A DNA stretch of 64,000 bases, from NCBI GenBank assembly GCA_003669585.1, contig QWOQ01000005.1, positions 124,001 to 188,000 on the forward strand, written 5' to 3'. Each line of letters opens with the position of its first letter. Position 1 is the stretch's first letter. A model generated the notes under the pieces. The model saw only the letters and a list, made by a program, of their open reading frames with translations. It did no database searches and had not been told where the DNA came from. The translations under genes were made by a program, and so were the position numbers. The stretch comes from Planctomycetota bacterium. GTDB taxonomy: Bacteria > Planctomycetota > Planctomycetia > Pirellulales > UBA1268. This document shows, piece by piece, positions 9,054-17,726 of the stretch.

Positions 9054-10295
9054 TCAAGCAACATCCATAATCGACGGCGAAGGGTTGTTGATGGCACGTA
9101 CGATGTCTTGCAGGAAGCGTGCAGCAGGAGCTCCGTCGATCATGCGATGATCAAATGTCAGACTCAGCGTTATCTGATGGGTCGGGCAAATCTGCCCATC
9201 GTCCAGCACTGTCGGTTCGCGACGAATTGCACCGAGTCCTAGGATGGATGCTTCGGGAGCATTGATTATTGGCGTGAAACCATCCACGCCAAAGGCGCCG
9301 AGATTCGTGATTGTGAATACGCCTCCCCGCATTTCGTCTCGAGTGAGTTTTCCTTGACGGGCACGTTCGACTGCATCGCGCGACTGCCTTGCAATTTCCA
9401 TGATCGTATGCCCAACAATATTTCGTAACACCGGCACGAGAAGGCCATCAGACGTGTCAACTGCCATGCCGATATGAATTTCATGATCGGGTGGTAGGAC
9501 GATTGCATCCTCCTCGAGACGACCGGCGAGCAAACGGTGCTTCGCGAGAGCGTTGCCGACGAGTTTCGTAATGAAATCTTGATAGCTCGGAACCAATGCC
9601 GCATCGCTTACGGATTTAAACTGCTCGCGAAGGTTGACAAGATTGTCAGCATTTGCCTTTGAAAACAGCGTTACGGGAATCATATTCTGACGACTCGCGA
9701 CCATTCGTTGTGCGATCACCCGGCGGCGATTGGACAGAATCATTCGCTCTGCCTGAAAGTTCGGCTCCGACGAGTGTTGGGCCAGCGCCGCCTGCACGTC
9801 GCGTTGTCGCACTTGTCCTTTGGATCCGCTTCCAGCCAACTGCGTCCAGTCGAGGTTGTGGTCTCTGGCAACTCTTTTTGCTCGCGGGCTGGCAACCGTC
9901 GAGGGTCGCGGTTGGACTACAGTGCGGGCAGCTTCGTCTGTGACTTGCTCGCCAGACGCTGGCTTTTGATCGTTTGCAGAAATCTCTGGTGCGACAGTCG
10001 TCGCTTGTGGCAAAGGGGTCGTGGTCAACGCAGAATCGGAAATCGATTCGCCTTCGGCTGCCAGGTATCCCAGGAGTTGTCCAACCGGCACAACGCTTCC
10101 TTCTTTTGGAGCATCGGGAGGAATCCGTAAAATTCCATCATCGAGCGATTCAATTTCTTGAAGCGCCTTCTCGCCCTCGAGTTCAAACAGTGCCTCTCCT
10201 CGTCGTACGAAATCACCGTCTCGCTTGAGCCAGCGAATAAAAATGCCTTCCTCCATCGACCAGCCGAGTCGAGGAACCGAAATTTCGTGTGCCAT
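9054..10295 (-). CDS. 2-oxoacid dehydrogenase E2 (dihydrolipoamide acyltransferase)
   Basis: A 413-residue E2 subunit with the three standard parts: one lipoyl domain (residues 1-80, lipoyl-lysine probably Lys43 in EGEKALQE), a peripheral subunit-binding domain (about 133-172, ASPRAKRVARDHNLDW), and the acyltransferase domain with the catalytic motif DHRMIDG at 382-388 (His383, Asp387). E2 transfers the acyl group from the E1-bound intermediate to CoA. Nine bases separate it from the E1 stop codon, so the two are clearly one transcriptional unit. No E3 (lipoamide dehydrogenase) gene is in the window; a shared housekeeping E3 is presumed. Whether the complex acts on pyruvate, branched-chain oxoacids or acetoin cannot be decided here. 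Confidence 0.95.
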   Translation of the reverse strand: MAHEISVPRLGWSMEEGIFIRWLKRDGDFVRRGEALFELEGEKALQEIESLDDGILRIPPDAPKEGSVVPVGQLLGYLAAEGESISDSALTTTPLPQATTVAPEISANDQKPASGEQVTDEAARTVVQPRPSTVASPRAKRVARDHNLDWTQLAGSGSKGQVRQRDVQAALAQHSSEPNFQAERMILSNRRRVIAQRMVASRQNMIPVTLFSKANADNLVNLREQFKSVSDAALVPSYQDFITKLVGNALAKHRLLAGRLEEDAIVLPPDHEIHIGMAVDTSDGLLVPVLRNIVGHTIMEIARQSRDAVERARQGKLTRDEMRGGVFTITNLGAFGVDGFTPIINAPEASILGLGAIRREPTVLDDGQICPTHQITLSLTFDHRMIDGAPAARFLQDIVRAINNPSPSIMDVA

Positions 10296-10304
10296 GATTT
10301 CTGA

Positions 10305-12290
10305 CTACTCCTTGACGAGTGAACGAATCTCATCGGCAATTGCTGCTGCCGTCGGCACAACAGCCTGCTCGAGTGGTGGACTATACGGAGTCGGTGTAAA
10401 GACGCCTGTCAGTCGACGAATCGGAGCGTCGAGATCATCGAAACCAAAAGCGGCGACGTGTGCCGCGATTTCAGCAGCGAAGCCACAGGGTGCCGGTGGC
10501 TCATCAACGATCAGCAGGCGGCCCGTTTTGGCAACCGAGCGAAGAATTGTTTCTGTATCGAGTGGCGAGACGGTGCGAGGATCGATGAGCTCGACAGATA
10601 TGCCGTCGCGATCGAGTTGATCGCAGACCGATAGTGCCAGATGCACCATTCGAGCAAGTGCCACAACGGTAATGCTCGTGCCGGATCGAACAATATTCGC
10701 TTGACCGAATTCAATTTCGTAGTCATCCGTCGGAACGTGGCACTTGGTTGTCAGAAGCTCACGGTGTTCAAGAAACATGACCGGATCATCACACCGCAGA
10801 GCGTAGGTAAAGAGTCCTTTGGCATCGAATGCGTTTGACGGCACAACCACTCGCAGGCCCGGCACTTGGCCATACATTGCGTAATAACTGCCAGAGTGGT
10901 GGGTTGCGGCAGAATGGCCGATGCCGATGCATCCACGGAGCACGATAGGCATTGTGAGACGACCGCTCGACATGTACTGAATTTTTGCAATCTGGTTTAC
11001 GATTTCTCCAACCGAATCCAAAAGAAAGTCGGCAAACATAAAGTCGATCACCGGTCGACTGCCGGTCATGGCCGCCCCTCCGGCAAGTCCGACAAAACCT
11101 CGTTCGCAAATCGGCGTGTCGCACAGGCGGGTAGATCCATAAAGATCATAAAGACCTTTGGTCGTCATGAAGTTTCCACCGCGCTCCCCAATGCCTTCGC
11201 CCATAACAAAAATGCCAGGATTGATAGCCATTTCATGTTGAAGTGCCTCGTGTGTCGCTTGCGTGAAGGTGATTATTCTCACGTCAGATGGCACGGAGGG
11301 AATTGTCGCAGCGCGTACTGAAATCGCTCGAGGTGCACTGTAGATATTTGCTGAAGCGAGCGATGCTTCGGGCAATGGACTTGCTTCGGCGAAGAGCCGC
11401 GACTGTGTCACAAGCGATTGAATCTCAGACTCGATGTGGATGATCCGGGCTTCGTCGATGCCAAAGTCGCTGAGCATCCGAGATCGCAGCGATAGAATCG
11501 GACAACGTTTTTTCCACTGTTCAACCTGATCGCGAGTTCTATAGGAGAAGTCCCCCATTCCTTCGGCATGCGCGCGAGTGCGGTATGTTTTGCATTCAAT
11601 TAAGGTTGCGCCATCACCGCTGCGGGCTCGTGTCACCGCCTCGCGAGCGACTTCTGCGACGGCCAGTACGTCGTTTCCATCGACTTCAAACCCGGGCAGG
11701 CCGTAGTTACTTGCGCGACGACCTACTTCTGGAATGCCGCTGGAGTAGGTAAACGGCACCTCTGTGGCAAATTGATTGTTTTCGCAGATAAAAAGAACTG
11801 GGAGTTTCCAGATGCTCGCCATGTTGAGCCCTTCATGGAACGCGCCATTGTTGACAGCGCCATCACCGAAGAACGCTACAGAGACTCGCCCTGTTTTGAG
11901 AAGTTTTGAACTGTATCCGCCTCCGCATGCCTGAAGAATGCAGGGGCCGACGATGCCGCTGGTGCCCATCATGCCGATCTCGGGCGAAAATAGATGCATC
12001 GACCCACCTCGTCCACGCGAGCAGCCAGTCGCTCGGCCAAAGAGTTCAGCCATCAGTTCTTGCGGAGGCATTCCTTTTGCCAGAGCATGGCCGTGTCCGC
12101 GATGGGTACTGAAGATTGAATCGTCTCGATTCAGAAATGCACAGACTCCTGTTGAGATTGCTTCCTGACCGACGTAGGTATGGCATGCTCCGAAAATGAG
12201 TCCTTGCTGATGGCAACGAGCCAATTCCTCTTCCGTAAGACGGATGATGAGCATGGTGCGATAGAGGGCAAGCAGTTCGGATGCGTCCAT
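10305..12290 (-). CDS. 2-oxoacid dehydrogenase E1, fused alpha and beta subunits
   Basis: A 661-residue single-chain E1. The alpha part (residues 1 to about 335) contains the thiamine diphosphate motif beginning at GDGAVNNG (142-149) and ending at ENN (170-172), and the phosphorylation-loop-like YRTRAHAEGMGDFSYRT segment. The beta part (about 345-661) has the typical CERGFVGLAGGAAMTGSRPV and HSAATHHSGSYYA stretches and ends with the transketolase C-terminal fold (LLIVDEPP). In most bacteria alpha and beta are separate genes; fusion is known in some lineages. The start MDASELL at 12290 matches family N-termini; the frame extends upstream only as non-homologous sequence overlapping the SDR gene. 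It forms an operon with the E2 gene. Confidence 0.93.
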   Translation of the reverse strand: MDASELLALYRTMLIIRLTEEELARCHQQGLIFGACHTYVGQEAISTGVCAFLNRDDSIFSTHRGHGHALAKGMPPQELMAELFGRATGCSRGRGGSMHLFSPEIGMMGTSGIVGPCILQACGGGYSSKLLKTGRVSVAFFGDGAVNNGAFHEGLNMASIWKLPVLFICENNQFATEVPFTYSSGIPEVGRRASNYGLPGFEVDGNDVLAVAEVAREAVTRARSGDGATLIECKTYRTRAHAEGMGDFSYRTRDQVEQWKKRCPILSLRSRMLSDFGIDEARIIHIESEIQSLVTQSRLFAEASPLPEASLASANIYSAPRAISVRAATIPSVPSDVRIITFTQATHEALQHEMAINPGIFVMGEGIGERGGNFMTTKGLYDLYGSTRLCDTPICERGFVGLAGGAAMTGSRPVIDFMFADFLLDSVGEIVNQIAKIQYMSSGRLTMPIVLRGCIGIGHSAATHHSGSYYAMYGQVPGLRVVVPSNAFDAKGLFTYALRCDDPVMFLEHRELLTTKCHVPTDDYEIEFGQANIVRSGTSITVVALARMVHLALSVCDQLDRDGISVELIDPRTVSPLDTETILRSVAKTGRLLIVDEPPAPCGFAAEIAAHVAAFGFDDLDAPIRRLTGVFTPTPYSPPLEQAVVPTAAAIADEIRSLVKE

Positions 12291-12372
12291 AGAATATTCC
12301 GATTTGTAGAAATCAATCTGTGAAGGTGAAAAAACTGAAAACTTGTTTTGCCGGCATGAGGCTAAAGAAAAA

Positions 12373-13182
12373 CTATTGCAAGGGAGGGGATGCTGCATGC
12401 CGCATTGTCGCGCCAGCATTGGCTGCAAGATTGCCACCATCCATGGCAATGATGGCTCCGGTAATCCAGCTCGATGCATCTGACGCCAGCAGCACGACAA
12501 GCCCCTGAATGTCATTGGGCTGACCGAGTCGCCCGCGGGGAATACCGCGCAACCACTGCTCCTCGAGTGACGGATCGGCCATCATGCGCTTGAGAAGACC
12601 GGGATTGACAACCTGTGCCGGCAAAATCGAGTTGACTCGCACACCGTGCCCCGACCATTCGGTGCTGAGTTCGCGAGTCATCTGCACAACTGCTCCCATC
12701 GCCATGCTGTAGGCAATGTGGCCGCGGCCAAGCGATGAAACACTGGCAAGTGACCCAATATTGAGAATGCTTCCTCGACCAGCGGAAAGCATTCGGCGTC
12801 CCGCTTCCTGACACATAATAAATCGACCAAACACAAGGTTGTCAAAAACCTGGTGCACTTTTTCAAGAGAAATGTCCTCGGGATTTCCGAGCAGACCTTC
12901 GCCGGCAAAATTCCCCAGAAAATCAATCCTTCCAAACTCCGTATCGAGTGTTGCAAACATCTTTCGAATGGCTTCAGGTTCAGAGACATTGCAGGAAACA
13001 GCAACGGCTCGCCTGCCAATGGCACAAATAGCATCGGCAGTTTCACGAAGCCCTTCGGCATTGATGTCGCATATCAAGAGATCTGCACCATGCTCCGCTA
13101 AAGCCAGCGACGCAGCGCGCCCCATGCCGCTGGCCGCACCCGAGACGAGTGCGACAGTGCCAGTAAGATCAAACAGAGACAT
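12373..13182 (-). CDS. SDR-family oxidoreductase with the catalytic lysine replaced by methionine
   Basis: A 269-residue classical short-chain dehydrogenase/reductase. The cofactor motif is SGAASGMG (residues 14-21), the structural motif is NFAG at 91-94, the catalytic Ser lies in NIGSLASVS (141-149) and the Tyr is Tyr158. The YxxxK motif, however, reads YSMAM: Met162 replaces the lysine that lowers the Tyr pKa and binds the nicotinamide ribose. An ATG for AAG change at that codon explains it. The protein may be inactive, altered, or have lost redox function. The start at 13182 has GAGGA upstream and matches family N-termini; the longer frame to 13302 overlaps the transporter gene. It lies 32 bases after the Nramp-like gene. 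Confidence 0.9.
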   Translation of the reverse strand: MSLFDLTGTVALVSGAASGMGRAASLALAEHGADLLICDINAEGLRETADAICAIGRRAVAVSCNVSEPEAIRKMFATLDTEFGRIDFLGNFAGEGLLGNPEDISLEKVHQVFDNLVFGRFIMCQEAGRRMLSAGRGSILNIGSLASVSSLGRGHIAYSMAMGAVVQMTRELSTEWSGHGVRVNSILPAQVVNPGLLKRMMADPSLEEQWLRGIPRGRLGQPNDIQGLVVLLASDASSWITGAIIAMDGGNLAANAGATMRHAASPPLQ

Positions 13183-13214
13183 CAGAGAAATCCTCATCGC
13201 GAGTGACGGCCTGG

Positions 13215-14798
13215 CTATTGTGCCCACCAGTGCATCAGCGCTGGCCATTGTTTTTCGAAAAATACAAGGAGTGCGAGACCGAGATAAAAAATTGCACAGC
13301 ATCCAACCCCGAGTGTTTGGTACCAGCGGGGACGAAGCTCTCGGGGCAAAAGCGTGTGGTTGATCCAGAGAAGCTGAATCGACGTGATGCCGATGGCGAG
13401 GTTGTTGAGGTTCGCGATGACGATGGTCATTAGTTTCGGAGTACCGTAAGTGCTAAAGAGGTAGGCGCAGACAAGGGACCAAAGCACATAGCTTGCGAGA
13501 ATCCCATAGTAGATTTTTTTTACGTCGCGAGGACGAAAAGAATCACGAACGCGTTGATGAGAAGTCCAGATGGCATCTGTCCATCGACGACTGAAGTCAT
13601 CGATGATCGACATCTGGCTCGGTAGCATTACCGCGATACCGGCAAAAAGAGCAGTGATCCAGAGAAGTTTTGTGACTGCAGGAGCCAGACCCGGCGCCAA
13701 TCGCATTCCGTCTGCAGTAATAATTGCCGCAGACCATGCAAGACCGCTTTCCTGAAGAGTGGAGTAGGGGGCGAATCTGATCGACATCAACGCCGGAAGC
13801 GCCATGCCCATAAAACAACCCGGCCCCCAAATATAGATCTGATCCGTCAGAATGTATCGCCACCAACCACGCCAGCGCCGGAGGTTGTCAGCGTTTATGG
13901 GAAAGACTGTGCCGACGTGGCTCAAAGTTACGTGAGTGCCGCCGACGGCACTGCCAATGGCCCCAACGAGACTCCCCATTCCCCAGCCTTTGTCGCGTAC
14001 AAAATTGCTGTAGGTTGAATTCGATAATCCACCGCCGCCAGCATAGCCAGCAAAGGCACCGAGCACAGCGATATGCGCCATGGACACTGTTGGCCATTGT
14101 CCATACTCGTAGTAATAGCCAAACGCGTTGACGAGCGTTTCACCAGATTGGCCATCGGAAACGGGAACATTTCCAAACTTTACAAATCCACTGAAGATCT
14201 GCCACCACTGATACGGCTCGACAAAACAAATTCCGATGAACAGACAAAAGCCCAGTACGAACAATACTTTCGCGGCCATCACCGTCTGCAGCATGTTGTA
14301 GACTTTTCCTCCAACAAGAATCGGAAGTGCCACTGCCAGAAGGCATGCATAGGCCAGGCCGATCACAAGCCACTTATCGTCAGCGGTTGGTGGTCGCCCT
14401 AACACCAGCGAAGCGATGATCGCCGCACCGTGAGTTGAGAGTCCTGGAATCAGGGCACTGCCATTGAGCAGCAACATGAACCCCATCCAAAGACCAGGCC
14501 CCGGTCGCATGCGCATGAAACCGGTAAAGACTGGCTCGCCGCAGTAGAGTGCGTAGCGGCCACACTCGAGGTTGTAAAAGACTTGCAGCACGATTGCGAC
14601 CGTCGCAATCCACATGAGTCCACCGCCATATTTCGCAGTGATTTCTGGACCAAAAAGCCATTCGCCGCCGCCGATCTGAATTCCCATCATGACGATGCCT
14701 GGACCGATAAAACTTTTCCAGTTTTTCCATGAAAGGGGCTTCGGTTCAGGAAGGTCAGCGGTATTCCAGGTGGGAATGGGGGAGATTGGTGGAAGCAT
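13215..14798 (-). CDS. Nramp-like membrane transporter without the canonical metal-binding motif
   Basis: A 527-residue polytopic membrane protein with about eleven hydrophobic segments. The start of the first segment, SFIGPGIVMMGIQIGGGEW, aligns with the Nramp/MntH TM1 pattern, but the DPGN metal-binding sequence is missing (IGGGEW stands there), and no MPH motif is seen in the TM6 region, where VGGTHVTLSHVGT is found. Planctomycete proteins of this kind are often labelled Nramp-family metal transporters from overall similarity, but loss of these ligands argues that the substrate here is not a transition metal. Sitting inside a catabolic gene cluster, it may import the cluster's organic substrate, perhaps as an APC-superfold symporter. 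This is inference. Confidence 0.75.
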   Translation of the reverse strand: MLPPISPIPTWNTADLPEPKPLSWKNWKSFIGPGIVMMGIQIGGGEWLFGPEITAKYGGGLMWIATVAIVLQVFYNLECGRYALYCGEPVFTGFMRMRPGPGLWMGFMLLLNGSALIPGLSTHGAAIIASLVLGRPPTADDKWLVIGLAYACLLAVALPILVGGKVYNMLQTVMAAKVLFVLGFCLFIGICFVEPYQWWQIFSGFVKFGNVPVSDGQSGETLVNAFGYYYEYGQWPTVSMAHIAVLGAFAGYAGGGGLSNSTYSNFVRDKGWGMGSLVGAIGSAVGGTHVTLSHVGTVFPINADNLRRWRGWWRYILTDQIYIWGPGCFMGMALPALMSIRFAPYSTLQESGLAWSAAIITADGMRLAPGLAPAVTKLLWITALFAGIAVMLPSQMSIIDDFSRRWTDAIWTSHQRVRDSFRPRDVKKIYYGILASYVLWSLVCAYLFSTYGTPKLMTIVIANLNNLAIGITSIQLLWINHTLLPRELRPRWYQTLGVGCCAIFYLGLALLVFFEKQWPALMHWWAQ

Positions 14799-14861
14799 GA
14801 TTGATTGATTCGTACGACGGATGATCCCTGAAGAGTCAGTGACGTGAGGCTTTCTACAAAG

Positions 14862-16607
14862 TCATTCCAAAACAATTGCTCTGCCGGGACCACCGTGGCA
14901 GTCGCGAACCTTGATAGCCGCAAAGAGAAAATATCCTGTCGGTGAAATGTTTCCGAAGTTCTGTAAGAACTCGACGCCGACCATCTCGCGGCTTCCAAGT
15001 GCCCAGTAGGTCATAAGAGCCCGTTTGGGATCGACACCGCCAAGATCGGGAGCATCGGTAGCGATACAACGAATTCCTTTGCTCTTGAGATAGACAATGG
15101 CCTCAGGGCCCGGAGCTGGCCAGCCTTCGCTGGTGCCACGAAGAGGATCCAGCCAAACGCCCTTCTCGTTGGGCAGCGGTCTGTAATGTCTGTCGAGATG
15201 GCCTGTATAAAAAAGAACAATATCTGTGGGATTGAGAGGACCGTGCTCTTTTTCGTAGCCCTCGATATGAGTCCGAAGAATTTCTGGTGACGCCGGCCAT
15301 GATGCTTGACGAGTGCTACCGACGAGCGAACGAACGTCAATGACTCTTGCCGGTCCGCAGGTCCATTGAAGCGGAACTTTTTCTGTGGTCATCGAACTTG
15401 TGCCGCGCGGCCCATAGTTTTTTTCGTATTCGATCAGCCATCCGCGTACCTCCGGGGAATGTATTGGAGGTGTTCCTTCAAGAGGAAGTGAATACGAAGG
15501 TGGAACCAGATGGCTTCCTGCCATCGAATCCATCAGATGCGCGTGGTGCCAAAGATCGAGATACTCCGAGTACAGAAAATCAATTTTGAGATAGACCTGC
15601 CGATGCTGTCCGGTTGCGATGCCTGGAGACGTGATCGGCATTTGTGTTCCAAGCGTTGGCGAGAGGTCGAGTGCCCGCTTGTTTTTGGCCGCATCGATGA
15701 GCCGCTTTGGTAATTCACCACCAACAATTGAGAACGCTCGTCCTTCGCCATAGGGAGCCCCTTGATGTTTTGGGCCGAGCATGCAGGTGAAGGCTCCCGT
15801 TGGCGGCAGGGCTTTATAATTTGTGGCACTTTCCGTCCAGATCATGCCGTGTTTGAGACCCGCATAGTGCGTTGGTTCGGCGAGATCCGGTAGCGGCCCC
15901 ATGCTCGCACTGTCGGTTCCAAGAGTCATCACACCGCGCGACGCTAGAAATTCCATGCAATCTGGATTTGGGTCTGGAAACCCCGGGGCTTTGCGATCGA
16001 GTGCATCGGCGATAAATCGACTTCCTTCAGGAAACGGTCTGTAATAGAGATCCGAATAATCGCTCCGAAAAAGTACCACATCCCCTTGTCGCAAGCGTCG
16101 ATTGCGCTTTTCAAACTCCATCACACGCTCTGGCGTCACCAGCGGGCTGACACCCTTGGGAGCCTTGTCGAGCAGATCGCACACATCGATTACGCAGGCC
16201 TCGCCCCCAAACTGCCACGGCTCGATCGTGTCGGTGTAAGCCAGCCCCAAAGGCCCCGACTTCTCTCGCATGAGTTCGGGACGAGCAACGGAGTGTGGTG
16301 GCACGTCGAGTTGCGTTCCGGTGTTTCCATCAATCAACAGTACGTCAACATTGTATGCAGAATCTGGACCAATCGTGCGTTGATGCGTGATCTGAAACCT
16401 TGGAAATGGAGCCGATGGCCAGGTGCATGGATACTCTGGAGCGATGATTAACGAGTGGTCAACAAAAGTAGATTCACTCGATCCGATCACCGCTGAGGGC
16501 TGTGTCGTGGTCTCTAAGGCGCTGAGATGTTGGATCAGAAGGATGCCAATCATCACAGCCACACATGCCGAGTAGCATCGTAAAAAAAAAGAATCTCTTC
16601 TACTCAT
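14862..16607 (-). CDS. Exported tandem-domain cyclase-family (kynurenine formamidase-like) protein
   Basis: A 581-residue protein with a hydrophobic signal segment near residues 13-30 and two consecutive cyclase-family (PF04199-type) domains, each ending with a similar block: QGDVVLFRSDYSDLYYRP in the first and TDIVLFYTGHLDRHYRP in the second. Family enzymes are Mn/Zn hydrolases that open cyclic amides, esters or formamides through an HxGTHxDxPxH motif. Here the motif is degenerate: domain 1 reads NTGTQLDVPPH (residues 95-105, two His lost), domain 2 reads MAGSHLVPPSY (first His, Asp and last His lost). The start at 16607 is an ATG with GGGG upstream; the frame to 16637 begins with TTG inside the upstream gene boundary. 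It follows the Ldh-type gene by 30 bases. Confidence 0.85.
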   Translation of the reverse strand: MSRRDSFFLRCYSACVAVMIGILLIQHLSALETTTQPSAVIGSSESTFVDHSLIIAPEYPCTWPSAPFPRFQITHQRTIGPDSAYNVDVLLIDGNTGTQLDVPPHSVARPELMREKSGPLGLAYTDTIEPWQFGGEACVIDVCDLLDKAPKGVSPLVTPERVMEFEKRNRRLRQGDVVLFRSDYSDLYYRPFPEGSRFIADALDRKAPGFPDPNPDCMEFLASRGVMTLGTDSASMGPLPDLAEPTHYAGLKHGMIWTESATNYKALPPTGAFTCMLGPKHQGAPYGEGRAFSIVGGELPKRLIDAAKNKRALDLSPTLGTQMPITSPGIATGQHRQVYLKIDFLYSEYLDLWHHAHLMDSMAGSHLVPPSYSLPLEGTPPIHSPEVRGWLIEYEKNYGPRGTSSMTTEKVPLQWTCGPARVIDVRSLVGSTRQASWPASPEILRTHIEGYEKEHGPLNPTDIVLFYTGHLDRHYRPLPNEKGVWLDPLRGTSEGWPAPGPEAIVYLKSKGIRCIATDAPDLGGVDPKRALMTYWALGSREMVGVEFLQNFGNISPTGYFLFAAIKVRDCHGGPGRAIVLE

Positions 16608-16637
16608 AGGTACGTTCCCCAAAAGGTCCAATAACAA

Positions 16638-17720
16638 TCATTGCGACGCTTGCCCTTCAAAAGGAGAAGAGAGTCCGACGGTCTTGGCTGCATTTGATAA
16701 TGTGGCAACGACATCTGCAGGGAGTGCGATTCCGTCGGTATGCGCTTGCCGATAGAGTTGCCATTCGCGTTCGCCAGGGAGGAGAACCCGCTCGATACCT
16801 TCTGCAGTTGCGGCAGCATGGATCTCATCAATCAGAGTTCCCAGACGTTTATAAAACTGCTCGATTGGAACGATGGCTGCAATATCAATCGCGATGAACG
16901 AAGCGTTGTGGTGGCTTGGAACAGTGGCATCATCAAACATCCAGCTTCCAACCTGCCAGGTCGAATGCCCGCCGGGTAGAATGGCCGAAAGAATTTCGCA
17001 CCACAGTCCGAAGGCATAGCCCTTGTGTCCTGCCATCGGCGCCAGCGATGCAGCCTGAGGATAGAGGCTGCCGTCAGAAGTGGGTTGGCCGTTATGATCG
17101 ATCAACCAAGAGGGTGGAATCGGTTCTCCTCTTTGAATCGCGGCATAGACCTTGCCTCCGGCAACTGCTGCGGTTGCCATGTCAAGCAGGATTGGATCAC
17201 CGTTGCCAACGGGAATTCCATAGGCAATAGGATTGCTTCCAAGCACTGCTCTTCGCGAGCCAGGGGCAGCGACACTCGGAATATCATTTCCGGTGACAAG
17301 TCCGATCAAGCCTTCGCGAGCGGCCAAGGCTGCGTAGTATCCTGCGGCGCCGATGTGACCAGTATGACGAAGAGCAACGTAAGCGATTCCAACGTGATGG
17401 GCTTTTTTTATGGCTGTCTGCATGGCAAAGACGCTGCCCACTTGTCCCAGTGCGTTTTGGCCGTCGATGAGTGCAAAACCGAGCCCCTCTCGTTCAATGC
17501 AAGGACGAGCTGTTGGCCGATAGCCGCCCGCTTTGAGTTTGTTGAGATAGCCGGCGAGCAATTTTGTGCCGTGTGTAAAAACCCCCATCGCATCAGTGGT
17601 GACGAGTGCATCAGAAGCGATTGCGGAATCCGAGGAATTCATTCCCACTCGCAGAAAGGCAGAGCAGCAAAACTCAGAAAGTTTTTGGGGTGAAATTCGG
17701 AAATGTTCGCAGGTGGTCAT
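16638..17720 (-). CDS. Ldh-family (malate/L-lactate/ureidoglycolate-type) dehydrogenase
   Basis: A 360-residue member of the type-2 malate/L-lactate dehydrogenase family (Ldh_2, PF02615-type), which uses a fold unrelated to classical lactate dehydrogenase and oxidises 2-hydroxyacids, ureidoglycolate, 2,3-diketogulonate or delta-1-piperideine-2-carboxylate with NAD(P). Visible family blocks are DAMGVFTHGTKLL near residue 45, the catalytic-His region LRHTGHIGAAGYYA near 120, RRAVLGSNPIAYGIP near 155 and MAGHKGYAFGLWCEILS near 228. Six bases separate it from the upstream DapA-type gene, so the two are co-translated. Its product could feed the aldolase or the 2-hydroxyacid dehydrogenases encoded around it. 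Confidence 0.92.
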   Translation of the reverse strand: MTTCEHFRISPQKLSEFCCSAFLRVGMNSSDSAIASDALVTTDAMGVFTHGTKLLAGYLNKLKAGGYRPTARPCIEREGLGFALIDGQNALGQVGSVFAMQTAIKKAHHVGIAYVALRHTGHIGAAGYYAALAAREGLIGLVTGNDIPSVAAPGSRRAVLGSNPIAYGIPVGNGDPILLDMATAAVAGGKVYAAIQRGEPIPPSWLIDHNGQPTSDGSLYPQAASLAPMAGHKGYAFGLWCEILSAILPGGHSTWQVGSWMFDDATVPSHHNASFIAIDIAAIVPIEQFYKRLGTLIDEIHAAATAEGIERVLLPGEREWQLYRQAHTDGIALPADVVATLSNAAKTVGLSSPFEGQASQ

Positions 17721-17726
17721 CGTAGA

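Noticed and set aside
13215-14798. Manganese transporter MntH.
   Set aside because: DPGN and MPH metal-binding motifs are missing, so a specific metal function cannot be claimed.
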